64,000 bases of DNA from Trichodelitschia bisporula. Lineage: Eukaryota > Ascomycota > Dothideomycetes > Phaeotrichales > Phaeotrichaceae. Of this stretch, positions 35,118 through 47,120 are shown one piece after another (position 1 is the first letter of the stretch; each line of letters starts with the position of its first letter). A program made the translations under genes and the position numbers. The stretch lies in the NCBI GenBank assembly GCA_010356995.1, contig ML996688.1:496001-560000 (forward strand), written 5' to 3'. The notes below the pieces were generated by a model. That model saw nothing but the letters and a program-made list of their open reading frames with translations. It did no database searches and was not told the origin of the DNA.

Positions 35118-35266
35118 GACCATGGGCAGGCAGTTGATGGAAAGGTCGGACTACGGGGCATTTTTGTCGATGTGCGGCTTCATAAGGGCAGCTTGAAAAA
35201 TCCAGACAACAAGCGGCCAAGTTCGTGGTTTTCGACGCACATCTCTTCAAGACCTGGCAGGAGGGC

Positions 35267-35552
35267 AAACCAGCCCGCGTCATCGATGAACCCACCCCAA
35301 CAAGACCATTATCCAGGAATGCGATGACAAGAGAGGAAATATGACGGGAAGCCGCAATAGGCTCATTGCCATACGAGACGGGTGGAAGGGCATGTACGGA
35401 TTACCCGACTGAGGTTTCTTACTTGCCCTTCCACTAGTATCGTTGTGCGATGAGCCTATTGTGGCTTCTCTTCCCATGTGACCTCGGTTGTCATGGCATT
35501 CCTGCATGATAGTCGTCCGCGCGTGGGGGCCATCGATATCGCGTGCTGGTTG
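35267..35552. repeat. imperfect inverted repeat (foldback), arms about 126-129 bp
   Basis: The left arm 35267-35392 and right arm 35424-35552 are inverted copies about 75% alike by eye, around a loop of about 31 nt. Shared blocks are AACCAGC.CGCG, ATCGATG, CAGGAATGC.ATGACAA, GAAGCC.CAATAGGCTCAT and GTGGAAGGGCA. The arms differ at many scattered sites, so the duplication is old. Confidence 0.8.
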
Positions 35553-38500
35553 GGTCTTGCGGCGCGGAAGACTGCTGATGAGAAGGACGTTGGAAACTGC
35601 TTCGTGCCTGTGCTCTCACGATTGGGGATGCTGGGGAGTGGGTGGATGATATTGTTCATCTGGATATCGTTTATCGGATGCGGAACGAATCGGCACGAGG
35701 GCCGGTAGAGGGGAGGAATGAAGGAAGCGCTTTGGTCGAAACCCGTCGTTGGCCTTAAGCATGAAGCCGAAAAGCCTGCAGTGACTGCGACTGGCTGGTG
35801 GCCCTTTCCTCTGCAAGTTGCCGAGCGTATCGACGTCGTACTGTCCTGCTACCAGGGAGAAGGTATCCCAGACCTTCGCGTTGAAGTCAACATCTGCTCA
35901 TCACTCCCTCTGGTTCTGCAAACTGTGCAGATTGAGAGACGTCAAAGCCTTTGAATGCCATGGTTTCCATCTCATCGTGCTTTTACTATCAGCCCTAAGC
36001 CCGAGGATTTCTCGCATTTGAACCCTCACACGTGTCGCCTTTCCTTTTATCAGCATCTCTCTTCCGTCGGCAGCCATTGCCGTCTCAGCATCTTATCGCA
36101 CAATCCGTCGGCTTCATCTCTCTAAGCTCTGGTACCGCACTCCTCCAACTACTTGATACGCTACCAGCAGCATGTACCGTGAAGGAGAGCACAGTACGCA
36201 CCATCTCATCATGACCTACTAAAATGACGAGCGAACGGCGAGGCAGCACGGATCGGATATTAGCAAAGAGCCGAACCGCATATCGGCCCGAGTACCGAAA
36301 CCGAAAGTTATACGCGTGCTCAACCCGGCCTCTTTATCGGTACATCACGGAACATGCCTTTTAGGTGTGACATTGTAGCGGTTCTACCAGTAACCCGACG
36401 TATCCTGCGAGTAAACAGATCTCCAGCCTCGCATAAACACGGTATAGGGCGTGGAAATTGTATCGTATGAAGGACCAAAATGGAAACAGGAGAGCTTAAT
36501 TAAAAATGGTATGTCACTGTGTTCAATGTCAACAGTCTCGCCGCCTTGCCCGTCAATGGCGCAATCTTTGTCGACGCAGGTACCGACCCGAATAGGGAAG
36601 CCAGCCAGCCAATTGCAGCAAGCCATCAATCTGTCTTATCTCCAAAAGCAGTGCGAAGCTTTCACTCGCAAGGTTCAAAGGCAAAAATACAGCGTTGCTG
36701 ATAAGAACTGCCTGAGACTGCCCCGGTAGGCTCCTTGATGCGTTTTTGCCAACAGGCTGGTGTACCATATGGGCCCCTGCTCGGGCTGTGGCAGAGGTAG
36801 ACGTGTGAGGGTTGTGGGCGGCTCATTGGCAGAGAGGGGGCAATGACGGAAGAGGGCAGAGATAAGTTATCACTTCCCTCCGCCTCCTGCAAACCCCTGG
36901 GAAGGACATTATATAAGTGCCAGTCACTCGCACCCAGTGCAACTTCCCGACGTTTTGCAACCTGCTCGTCTTTTCGGACATGGCTGTCGGTCGTCATCAG
37001 TCACTTTGTGTCGCCACCGACAACGAAAAGACGGAAACTGGATCATGTCGTTCCGTCACACGATTAGGAGGGAGTCGGTGATCCAGGGCGACCCCGAGGT
37101 TTCGCATCTTCGGCAAGCCGGGAAAAGGTGGGCTGGCGGCACCTCGAACCTGGCCGTTCAACTTTCGCTACACTCTACCTCGAGCACCGCGCCAGCATCG
37201 CCGGGTCCCCCGACCGATCGGACAGAAAGAGAAGATGACTTGGCTCGCCGCTGTGGAGAAAGCCCCCCCCCTTCCCTTCCCCCGTCCAGACCGGCCTCTC
37301 GGAGGGGTGAAGAGGGGTTGTGGAAGGGCCGAGGCGAACCCGAGGGGACGGCCGACTATCCGAGAGTGTTGACCCCCACGCCAAGGACGACCATCCCACG
37401 CCATGCAGGGGATGCGTTTCGGCCCAAGCGTCTTTCCCGTCCTGCTCCGACATGGCCCGTGTGGTTCGGGTGCTCAACCACCGAACTCCCACCCCCAGTT
37501 AACCTCCAGTTCGCCTCCAGTCTCCACTCCTCCGCTTTGGGCTCTCCACTTTACAACCACTTACGATCGCCCTATCTTACAGTACTCCCCTGCTTTCACA
37601 TCCCCGTTTCTCCCGAGCGTCAAACGTTAGCAGGCCCGTGCTAACGAAGCGCAACAGGCATTCAACCTTACCGCTTTTTGGCGATCCGTGTTCCTGTCGC
37701 GCGCCTTTTCCGCACCCCCTTCCGCCCCCCTCTTCTACCCCACGGAGAGGGATCAATCTGGAAGCTCAAACAACAGCGGGAGTTTCCCATGGGTGCCGGA
37801 CAAGAGAGAAAGATATTCCAGCCCTTGATGCACTCTCGCGTGACCCGGTCAATGCCGAGGTGGTTCCGCGTCAGGGTGGCGCACACCGGGCTCCGGGGTT
37901 AATCCCAGTCTCATTTCTGGCTCGCTGACATGCAGCCCGAGACATGGTGAGCACACCCCACCACACTTGCGCCAGCGTGGGGGTTCTGCAGGAGCCAAGA
38001 CAAGCCACGTGCGGGACTGGACCCTTCTACACGCTGTGCCGCCCCCAGTTTCGGCCGTGCGCTCCCCGGCGGCATGCTGACCCTAAGCAAACTGCGTCGA
38101 GGTTTCGAGGCATATTATCATTTGCAACGCGCAACGGAAATACATGGAGACCAGCGTTCGCGGCGAGCCTTTTCGCTTGCCGCTAAAGACGGTAAGCTTA
38201 GGCTATGCGCGCATCTCCCCGAGATTGGACATCCTTGCGCATCCCCCCAAGTCACCGTTTGCCCGCTTTTCCCCGTCGCCTCGCGGTGTGCGTGGGTGAG
38301 ACCTGGCCAGATGTATCCCACTTTGCAGACCGGCGCGCTTGTGGAGGGCCAGCAAAGGGCAACGGTGTTGAAAGGGGATGATGTTTGCGCACGGCAGTCT
38401 TCCCATGCAGTCGCTATTCTAACCTCAGCGATCCCCAGCTGCTCACGGCCGGCGATCGTGCCCAACGTCCCGTCTTTTAAAGGTCGCCGACTTCGGCATT

Positions 38501-40106
38501 TCCACGTTCATGATGGGTCGGCGGCTAGACGGGGGCTACAGGAACGTCCCGCCAGCGGAACGTCGGTGGGCTGAGGGTTTGGGTTAGGAGTGGAGTCCGT
38601 TGAGGTGGTGCAACGCGGAGGCGGACCCTCGACCCGTTCAGGGTCTGGAGACGGCGAATGCGCATGCCCGCGGCACGACCTCCGGAAGCTTCCCCACTCT
38701 TGTCGGCGGCCCGCTCTCCACGTATCCACGGCCGATGACCGGAGGTTGACTGCGGTTGGCGCCATGATGAATGACGCGTAAGTGAACATGTTTAACCTAT
38801 TCTCGCCGTTTTGGATGGACGTCTATTGTCGCCGCGCTGCCGGCTGGTCTTGGTACGGAGCGACAATGTCGTGTTGCCTGTTGCAACTAAAGCCGAAATT
38901 CGGCCGCCGTTGAATGCTATTATATCACCAGTGCGGCGGTCAAGTAGAAGGCAAAGACGTCGGAACGTCATTTTGGTGTTACACTCTTGTCAGATCTGAG
39001 CCGTAGAACCTAAGATCTGAACTTCAATCCATTGGCGCACCGTGGAACATGTCGCAAGCAGAGCAGGCACGGCAGGCTCTATGGCCATTGGCACCCGCAA
39101 GTCGAGGCCGTGTCAAACGGCCCCACTCCCCACAAGGGACGGATGCCCAGATCGGCCTAACCTTAAATGCGAGTGAGTCCGAGCACAACGCCTCAATCCC
39201 CAGGGCCAGATGAGGGGTCCGCAGCAGCGGTACGCGCGGAATGCTCGAGTCAACCAGGCCCGGAAAGCAGGTCTGCGAGGCTAGGTGGCTCGTTCCATGC
39301 TGCAAGGCTTCCTCACAACAGACAACCCAGCCTACGAGAATGACTCAAGATGCACTGGGCGGACGTTGATGCCGGGCTCGAAACGTTCAAGCTCACTCCC
39401 GAGGTGGGGGGAACATCGGTGCACCGGCTAAGCTTGTGGAGTCCGGCGCTGCACTTGCGGGTTGGAGCGCACCACGCGGGAGGTCGCAAAGCCAAGTGCC
39501 GAAGGAATTTGGGGGGGTTTACGAAGCGAACGAGGCGTGGGCGCCGGATCGTCCATGTCTGGCGCGCTCCAGTCGATCGGGTAATTCAGGAAGGGTGCGA
39601 GGGGTGCCGAGAGGCTGAAGTGCCGGACCCTAGACGCGGGGCGACCATTGGCTTGTTCGCGCAGCGGTTCTCGCGCGCCGCGTTGCGCCTCGACGGGGCC
39701 ATTTGTGCCTGTGTACCCACTCAGGCAGCTGCACTTTATGCAGTCAGGGTCGTAGTGGTTGCCGGCCTTTTTTTTTCCTGCGATGTGCGTACGGAGTAGG
39801 TCCGTTCTTGCCGGGGGCGGGGGAGGTATTACCCTAATTGTTGACGTGGGGAGATGTGCGCACTTGCCGGCGCGAACGCAAGCGCGGGCAGCTGCGTCGC
39901 ATGCTCAAGTACCTGATACAGCCGAAAGCTGTGTGGGAGACGCGCGTACCGCAAAGGGCACGGACGTGGCGTGCCCCACCCTCCCTTAGATGCGCCATGT
40001 TTGGAGCTTAAATCAAGGTTGCACGCCCCTCAGCTCAAGAGACGCGGGGTCGCTCGCTAGCTACGAAGTAGACTAAAGAGGCGCGTGGCGATTGGCATTG
40101 GCGGCA

Positions 40107-40129
40107 TACCGTAGTATGCTACTACGGTA
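40107..40129. repeat. perfect 10-bp inverted repeat with 3-nt loop
   Basis: TACCGTAGTA, TGC, TACTACGGTA form a perfect hairpin. It lies in a gene-free stretch. It may be a protein-binding palindrome or chance. Confidence 0.7.
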
Positions 40130-41392
40130 CGTTGCGCACGTAGACACAAGAAGTCGGCTTTGCGCTTAACAGGAATGAGCAGAATGACAGCAATTCCAAG
40201 GTAAGTAGGAAGTAGATGGTCCCGTAGTCGGGTATCGGGTGAAAGGAAAGCGTCGGCTGCAGCAAAGTAGTCGTGTATAGCCGCGTACTTTAGCGACAAT
40301 GCTAACTAGAGTGCAGGACATATGAAGCAAGGTGGGCTGAAGGCTGAAGACTTCAAGGGAGAGAGATGCGGAAGACGGTTAGTTATGACGCGCCAAAGGC
40401 GGCTACAAACGGATGTGGGATTTTGGCATGCTGCCCCACCATCGTCATTGACGTGCGCCGTGCGGATGAGGTGCGGCGATGATCTGTTCGCTGCCTTTAT
40501 ACCCGAGGTGGGTTGTGGCGATCAGCGTGCTTTTAGTGGTGAAGATGGTGGATGGTGGCATCTCCGTTCGCATCGTTATGTCCGTCGTCTTTCATCGCAG
40601 TACCCGCACATGCGTCATAGCGTTCCCCATCGGTTGCTCCTGCTCTGGTTGTATGAAGACAAAGCGTAAAGACGGAGGCCAAGGCTGCAGGCTGCACGTT
40701 CAAGCCTTCCATATGCAGGCGCGGGCAACTGAGCAGGGCAGGCACGGACGGACTGGCTGCGCTAGAGAAGGCGTGCGGCCGGTGCTCTCTTGCAGGCAAA
40801 GAGCAGGCAAGACCCCTCCAATGCTCCTTCCGCCGAGGGAAGTGTTTGGTGATGAACCCCCACTCTTCATCCCACTCTCCACCCCTGCTGCATCACGCTA
40901 ACTGGTCCGCTGCTGTGCACGTCCCCCTGGCTCTCTTCTCACTCCCCCTCCCTCGTTCCTTCCCTTCCCCTCCTCCTCTCTCTCTCTCTTTTTCTCTCTC
41001 CCAATCCCAGTCGAAGGCTGCCGCGTCTCTGCTTTTCTCTCCCCTCTGCACTTTCACTCCCTCTACTCTACTCTACTGTATTGCCTCGTCTCCATGTTTA
41101 ATTAATTTAGTGGTTGAATGGGGATTACGGATGTAGGGATAGGTGGATACACTACTACCAACGCCGGTGAATGAGGGTGTATCTAAACACCAATGGACTA
41201 GCAGCAGGCGTTCGGGTGCCTTTTATTTTGTGGTTGTCGACGAACACATGACTTCACTTCCCTTTGAGCTCCCTGCCTTGAGACATGTGCATAGGAATTG
41301 GAGCTGTTCGAGCCATGAAAGCCCCCGTGCAACACGTCACCGTAGAGCTTTGAGCGTCTAGAGCGTCGAAACCACGAAAGCATTGAGCTTCA

Positions 41393-41504
41393 TTCTTCTT
41401 CTTCTTCTTCTTCTTCTTCTTCTTCTTCTCCTCGAGAGAGAGAGAGAGAGAGAGAAAGCAATTCACTGTTCATTAACTCCATCTCCCTCTCTACTTTCTC
41501 TTCC

Positions 41505-41554
<50 letters not shown>

Positions 41555-41573
41555 TCTCTCTCTCTCCCTCTCT
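41393..41573. repeat. cluster of TTC, GA and TC microsatellites
   Basis: There is (TTC)n at about 41393-41429, (GA)n at about 41434-41455 and (TC)n at about 41508-41573. They lie in the probable AREA leader or promoter. Confidence 0.9.
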
Positions 41574-42073
41574 CCACCCACACCCTTCGAAAGTAATCCC
41601 AAGAGGACAATCCCGTCCAAGCGAATGAAATAGCCTTCCCCACCCTACAAGCGCAACGCCGCACACGACACTAGCACCAAATCAAAGCCCCGCCGCTCCG
41701 AGCGAAGCGCGTCCTCAACATCAACCACTACCACCACCACTACCACCACCACTACCACCACTACAGTAACTAGAATATCCCCCGATTCCATCCCGTCCCG
41801 AATTGCCCCTCTATGAGCAACCGCTCCTCCATCTACATTCATATATACACGCAAAGCCTCCGCCCACTCTGCCCTTTTCCTACTTCTTACCCACCTACCC
41901 GCCTTGCGTCTTCCCCGCACCCTACTCATCCGTTTAATCCACCCGGTCCACCAAGTCCTCGACCAGGCCACCACTCGGCACTTCATCCCCACCACCCACA
42001 CCCACAAACCCCGGCGACGCCTCTCAACCTACCCACGCAAACACCCACCACCACCACCACCACCACCACCCAC

Positions 42074-42158
42074 NNNNNNNNNNNNNNNNNNNNNNNNNNN
42101 NNNNNNNNNNNNNNNNNNNNNNNNNNNNNNNNNNNNNNNNNNNNNNNNNNNNNNNNNN
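42074..42158. other. assembly gap (85 N)
   Basis: A run of N follows a (CCA)n repeat, so the gap is probably an unresolved microsatellite. It lies in the presumed AREA leader, upstream of the chosen start codon. Confidence 0.99.
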
Positions 42159-42403
42159 CCCAATTTCTCCAATCCTTCCCCTCCCTCTATTTCCCTATAC
42201 ACTTCCCCTTCCCTGTTCGCCTAGTGGTGGGAGAGCGAGAGAGAGAGAAAGAGTGGGCGGCGGCGGAAAAAAAGAAAGCAACGTCGAGACGCCAACCTGC
42301 AATTGTGCCCTTTGACATTTCCCTAACCTGCAGTAAAAAGCAGCCCCGGAAAAAAAGGGCGAAGCGCACGCTCACTGCTGCTGCATTTAGCAGGACCAAC
42401 TAC

Positions 42404-45330
42404 ATGTCTCAGCGCGTCCAACCCCAGACGTTCCCGTTTTCACATCCTGCGTTAATGTCTGCGGCGCACCATGGGGAACGTGGGGGAGGCGGAGGTGGAG
42501 GAGGCGGCGCGACCGGCCATACTGCTCATTTTGCCGACGATCTTGACGTCGCATCCCACGTCTTCTCGAATCTCTCCTCCTTCCCTCCTCATCATACTTC
42601 CGCTTCCGCCGCCTTCCCTTCCCCATCCTCTCCCTCGACCACCTCGACTCAATTCCACCACCCCCGCCACTTCCACGATTACTCCGGCTCCTCGTCCACG
42701 GTTCAGTCGCTCACCTCGTCGAGCACCCAAGACGGCACGCTGGATTTCTCGACGCGGGAAGGCGCGCTGCGCAAGGGCGTGCTGGAGGAGTCCTACTTTC
42801 CCGTATGGAAAGATGGCGCCGGAGGCCTTTCCTTGGACGATCCCGAGGAAATGCAAAGGAACGACCCGCTTGCGACCCAGGTGTGGAAGCTGTACAGTCG
42901 GGCGAAGTCCCAGTTGCCGAACGCGGAGCGTATGGAGAATTTGACCTGGCGGATGATGTCCATGAACTTACGGAGATTAGAACTTGAACGGAAAGGGTTG
43001 GTCGAGACCCTGTTGAAATCGTCATTCGAGTCGATTATAGTGTTTTGACTTGTTGGATGACCGTTGTGCTAACCATTTGGTTCGTGATAGGTCCAAACGA
43101 AAGCCGACCTCCGCTCCGTCCACTGCGCCCAGTGGCATCGCCCAGCTGAGAAAGTCCTCGGGCCAGACCAACAGGATGTCGCAGCCGACCTCTACAGCCA
43201 ATAACGACCCCATGAACCTCGACGACTTTCTCGTGCCGACTTCCATCGGCACCCCCTCCGGCCTCTCGCCGTCGCCGTCTGCGGATCGTCTGGCACCAAC
43301 TGCCACCTCTGCAATCCCCATCCGCAAGCCAAGTCATGCTAGCGACGACATGCACATCGCGCGTGCTTCAGCTCCCGTTGCGCAGCCCGTCATGCGCCGG
43401 GCTGAGGAATTCGGCTACGTTCAACGACACGTGCGCAAGACGAGCATCGACGAAAGAAGGGTGTGTATCTTTTCCGTGAAACCAAGTCTCTTCCTAATGC
43501 GCAGTTCAGCCCCCGAAGCGGCGTGCAGACGCTTCCCCTCAAGTTCCTCCAGTCAACGGGCTGGTCATCCCCAACGAACCCAATGCTGAGGCGAATCTGG
43601 GAAACTATTCGCTCGATCAAGGACAGCAGCACTATTCCCATTCTCATCCTGCGCAGCACAGCCAGGCTCCTTTTTCACTGGACACCTTCAACCTCGAAAG
43701 CGACCCTATCATCAACTCAGCTGGCCCGTTCCAGCAACACTTTGCTTTTTCGCCATCTGCGTCTCCCCATGTCAACTTCAGTGGCCATACTGCCATTTAC
43801 AACGCTTCCTCCATGGCCTCATCGCTGAACTCGACCGACTTCTACTCACCTCCTGGATCCGCATATCCGTCCACCGTTTCGACGCCGCAGCCCATCGCGG
43901 AAGGCGAGCACATGTACTTTGAACGCCACGGAGGACAGCACGCCATCCACGGATTCACGCCGCAGCGCACGACTAACCTGTCGAACTCGATGCAACCGCA
44001 ATACATCTTCAACCCCAACAGTGACCAGATTTTCAGCGCTGTCACCAGTACCGGTCCAGTACCCCACTTTACTGCGTCGAGCTTTCCCCAGTCCCGCGTC
44101 GTCAATCCTTCTCATGTCCTTCACCCCGAATACAGCAATGCGACATGTATCGGCAACCCACCGGCGTCGCAGCACGATGCTGTATTCACATTTGGTGATT
44201 CGGATGAGAACGAGGAGGAAGAGGGTGGTGCCTTCGCGGACCGGACGCTGGTGATGCCTGAGTACCAGTCGCTCGAAGATCCGTCGGTCGACTTGGCTGG
44301 AGGCTTCCAGTGGGAGACGAACCTCTCCAACCAGTTCAACCCTACACCCGCTCGATACCCCGCAGGCCCACCGCGGAAGACCGTGACGATTGGCGGCACG
44401 GAGATGGTGCCTTCTCCACCTGAGTGGGGCGGCGGCAGTCTGGGGCGCGCGCACGGCTCAGCAGCATCAGTGAGTGAGTTGCGCAATCGCAGCGACCCTC
44501 GCCGTCAGAAGATCCCGCGTACGGCGTCAACGCCAAATGCACCGGGGCTCCTTCACGGGATGCATCACCACTCGCATTCATCGCCCAATTCGCCTCCAGA
44601 ATCGGTGTTCAGTTCTGCTGCGCCGTCACGGCCGGCCAGCCCCGGCGGTAGCAAACAAACCGAGCAGAACGGACAGCCAACCACGTGCACCAACTGCTTC
44701 ACCCAGACGACCCCGCTTTGGCGGCGGAATCCCGAAGGCCACCCGTTGTGTAACGCTTGCGGTTTGTTCCTTAAGTTACACGGCGTCGTCCGGCCGCTGT
44801 CGCTGAAGACGGACGTTATCAAGAAACGTAATCGCGGTAGCGGTAGCGTAGCGGCTGTAGGTGCAAGCTCTACACGTTCGTCGAAGAAGCCTTCCCGCAA
44901 GAACTCCATAGTTCAGGCACCTGTCACAACACCGACATCGACGAAATCGGCCAACGAATCGGAATCGCCCAAGTCTGTAACGGGCTCTGTCTCTGCAACG
45001 ACGCCTGGCATGACGGGTGCTGCCGCGGGCAAGGGCAGCGTCGTGCCTATCGCGCCCGGCCCGCCAAAGGCTCCTGGCAGCAGTGGTTCGTCAGCCGGAC
45101 GGGGCGTCACCGTTGCGCCCAAGCGGCCGCAGCGCTCTAGTAGGGGCGGCGTACAAGACCTTGACATGGGCGATGCCGAAGACACAAGCGGGAAGACGCC
45201 AGCGCGAAAGCCGGACGGGAAACAGTCGGCCCTTGGCACGCATCAGGTGTTCCCGGGGGCCATGGGTCAGGGTGTTTCTGGACCAGGTACCGGCCCGCAA
45301 GAGTGGGAGTGGTTGACGATGAGCCTTTGA
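42404..45330 (+). CDS. areA: AREA/NIT2 GATA-type nitrogen regulator
   Basis: Three exons, 42404..42996, 43091..43460 and 43510..45330, give 927 residues. Intron 2 (49 bp) uses GTGTGT and TTCAG. Intron 1's donor is uncertain: 42997, 43021 and 43030 all keep the frame. In order: a Ser/His-rich N-terminus; the fungal DUF1752 segment at about 153-190 ([26 protein letters not shown]); [20 protein letters not shown] across intron 2; an acidic stretch (DENEEEEGG); one GATA zinc finger at about 714-738 (CTNC, then CNAC) with the basic tail [16 protein letters not shown]; and the C-terminal EWEWLTMSL, which in this family binds the co-repressor NMR. It activates genes for alternative nitrogen sources when ammonium or glutamine is scarce, binding HGATAR sites. 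The start ATG 42404 is the first plausible one after a tract that resembles a leader-intron end. Confidence 0.95.
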
Positions 45331-46723
45331 GCTGGATTTTGCATTCTACGGTGCCCTTTCTTCTGGCTCTCTTTTTGGATGACTTGATGCATTATCCGAC
45401 TACCCCGTACATATCCATTAGGCAACGAGCTTCCGCCTGTCGCGTTGCATTTGAATTTGGGCTCTCGCTCCCTCTCGCCAACAGGAGGGCTTATGCCTAG
45501 ATCGCGGATGACCTTTTTGTTCCGAGAGCACGGCGTTTGGAGTTGGTGCAGCAGTCTCTTCCGGCACTCTCGAACTTGCCAGCTTTCGTTTTGGAGGGGA
45601 TACCCGTTGCTAGCAGCAACATAGAAGTGGTTCCACATATCCATTTCGCTTCTTTTTCGTGCGTCTCTTCGACGCTAGATTTGGGATCCGGTCAGTGGAG
45701 GCAGGCGCTCTGACCGGGAGCGTTCTCTTCCCAGCAACACCAGCGCCTAGACGAATAGTGGAGTGGCAGGGCGGGGGGTTGTGAGTAGGCCATGTGCCAG
45801 CTCTTGCGCCTACGCGCCGCTCTGATGGTGTCGGGTGTTGTCGGGTGCGGGACGCGCGGACGGAGGAGGCAGGCGCTCCGTCTCTTTTTGGCGGTGCCGG
45901 CGATATCGGCCAGCCAGGTGCGGGACTCACTTAATGCTCCACTTTTCTCGTGTGCTTGGCCTTGAACGGACGTCGCAATTTCGTTGCTCTTATCTTCCTC
46001 CTTAATAATTCCCTTAGAGCCGCGCGCAGGGCCAAGTGCGAGATTTTGATCCCGTTCAATTTTTTTGGTCTCTAGCTTAATGGGGCAAGTGGGCGGTGCG
46101 TTTGTGCCTTTCTTCGTTTTAGGGTCTGTGATGGGAGGATGGACGAGGTATCTGCGGCAACCGGGAGGGCGGGAACATGAAGTCATGATACTGAATTTGG
46201 GTAGGATGGGGAACTAGGCATGCGTGTCTAGGCTTTGCGCTCTAGAGGAGGGTGTGGCTTTGGGATTTCAGGGATTCTGGGTCCCTTGACTGGGTTCCGA
46301 AATGGATCTGCACTGTATGGGCGGTCAAGGCGTGCGAGGAGTGAGTGGTAACCAGCCGAAGCAAAGGCGTTTTTATGTGAGATGCACTGCTTTCTGCGTG
46401 ACTTTGAACTCGTGCTCTGCCAACATGTCTTGACTTCTTCAGTCTCCATGGATGCCACCCTTGTGAAGGAGAGTCTGGAGTCAGCAAAGTCACGTTCCCT
46501 CATCAACCGGGGCAGGCTGAAACACGGCCTTCCCCGCACGTCCCTTCCTCGTCTGGAGGAACGACGTCATCACTCCGCCATGGGCATATGAACTGAAAGG
46601 CAGCACCTCTGGTTTCCTGAGTACCAACAAACAGCACACGACAAATCATTTCCAACGCCTTGAGACTCTCAGCGCTGTCAAGACTTCACCTTTAGAACAT
46701 CAAGCACCGTCCAAAGCACCAAC
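45331..46723. other. 1.4 kb intergenic region
   Basis: This holds the 3' side of AREA and the promoter and leader of the 83-residue gene. A minus-strand frame at 45692-46186 is open but not protein-like. I see nothing else. Confidence 0.45.
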
Positions 46724-47120
46724 ATGCCTGTCCTGCCTACCGACAGCTCCCAGAGCAGTATGTTCCGCCCCTGCATCACTCTGAACCCACCCCGATCCCA
46801 CGACGCCTCGTGTCCCAACATGCAGAACATCAACTAACGTTCATCTCTCGAAGACCTCACCGACAAGGTCGCCAAGGAGTCGCCCGAGTCGACCGCCTCT
46901 TCCCACCCGCTGCACCAGGAGGGCCAGGACAAGGAATCTGGTGGGAAGGGCAAGCTCGCAAGTGCGATGGATCATCTGGCACATCCGGTGAGTTTGAGTA
47001 AGGTCTCTTAGAGGTTGGCTGCTGATGATGCTGTAGGGCCCGGCCATCAGTGACAACTTGGGCAAGCCAGCGAGCAAGGAAGAGTTGCACGCGAGGTCAG
47101 AGGAGCTGAACAAGAAGTAG
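46724..47120 (+). CDS. small hydrophilic conserved-looking protein, three exons
   Basis: Exons 46724..46757, 46854..46987 and 47037..47120 give 83 residues. Introns are 96 bp (GTATGT, CAACTAACG, GAAG acceptor) and 49 bp (GTGAGT, CTGATGAT, TGTAG). The frame runs through both junctions. The product begins MPVLPTDSSQSNLTDKVA, is very hydrophilic, has a Gly/Lys segment (GGKGKLASAMDHLAHPGPAI) and ends GKPASKEELHARSEELNKK. No membrane segment, signal peptide or catalytic motif is present. The ending resembles small fungal proteins of unknown function that I recall only loosely. A disordered or stress-related protein is a guess. Confidence 0.7.

Larger units (their letters stand above)
35118..42403. 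other. 7.3 kb without a recognised gene, upstream of AREA
   Basis: It begins with a foldback at 35267-35552. A good TATA box (TATATAAG, about 36911) stands alone. A perfect 10-bp inverted repeat lies at 40107-40129. From about 40920 the plus strand is pyrimidine-rich, with microsatellites at 41393-41573 and 41722-41765 and an assembly gap at 42074-42158. The last part, about 40.9-42.4 kb, is probably the AREA promoter and long leader; in AREA/NIT2 orthologues the leader is known to be long. No convincing frame is seen between 35.6 and 40.9 kb. Confidence 0.45.

Noticed and set aside
36937-37644. 235-residue plus-strand frame near a TATA box
   Set aside because: Low-complexity Ser/Pro/Arg composition and several overlapping open frames; the start does not agree with the TATA-proximal ATG.
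41813-42403. N-terminal extension of AREA reading through the 85-N gap
   Set aside because: The translated stretch is what CT/CCA repeats give, the true gap length is unknown, and the conserved N-terminal region begins after 42404.
45692-46186. 164-residue minus-strand frame downstream of AREA
   Set aside because: No motif, and it lies in the presumed 3' untranslated region.
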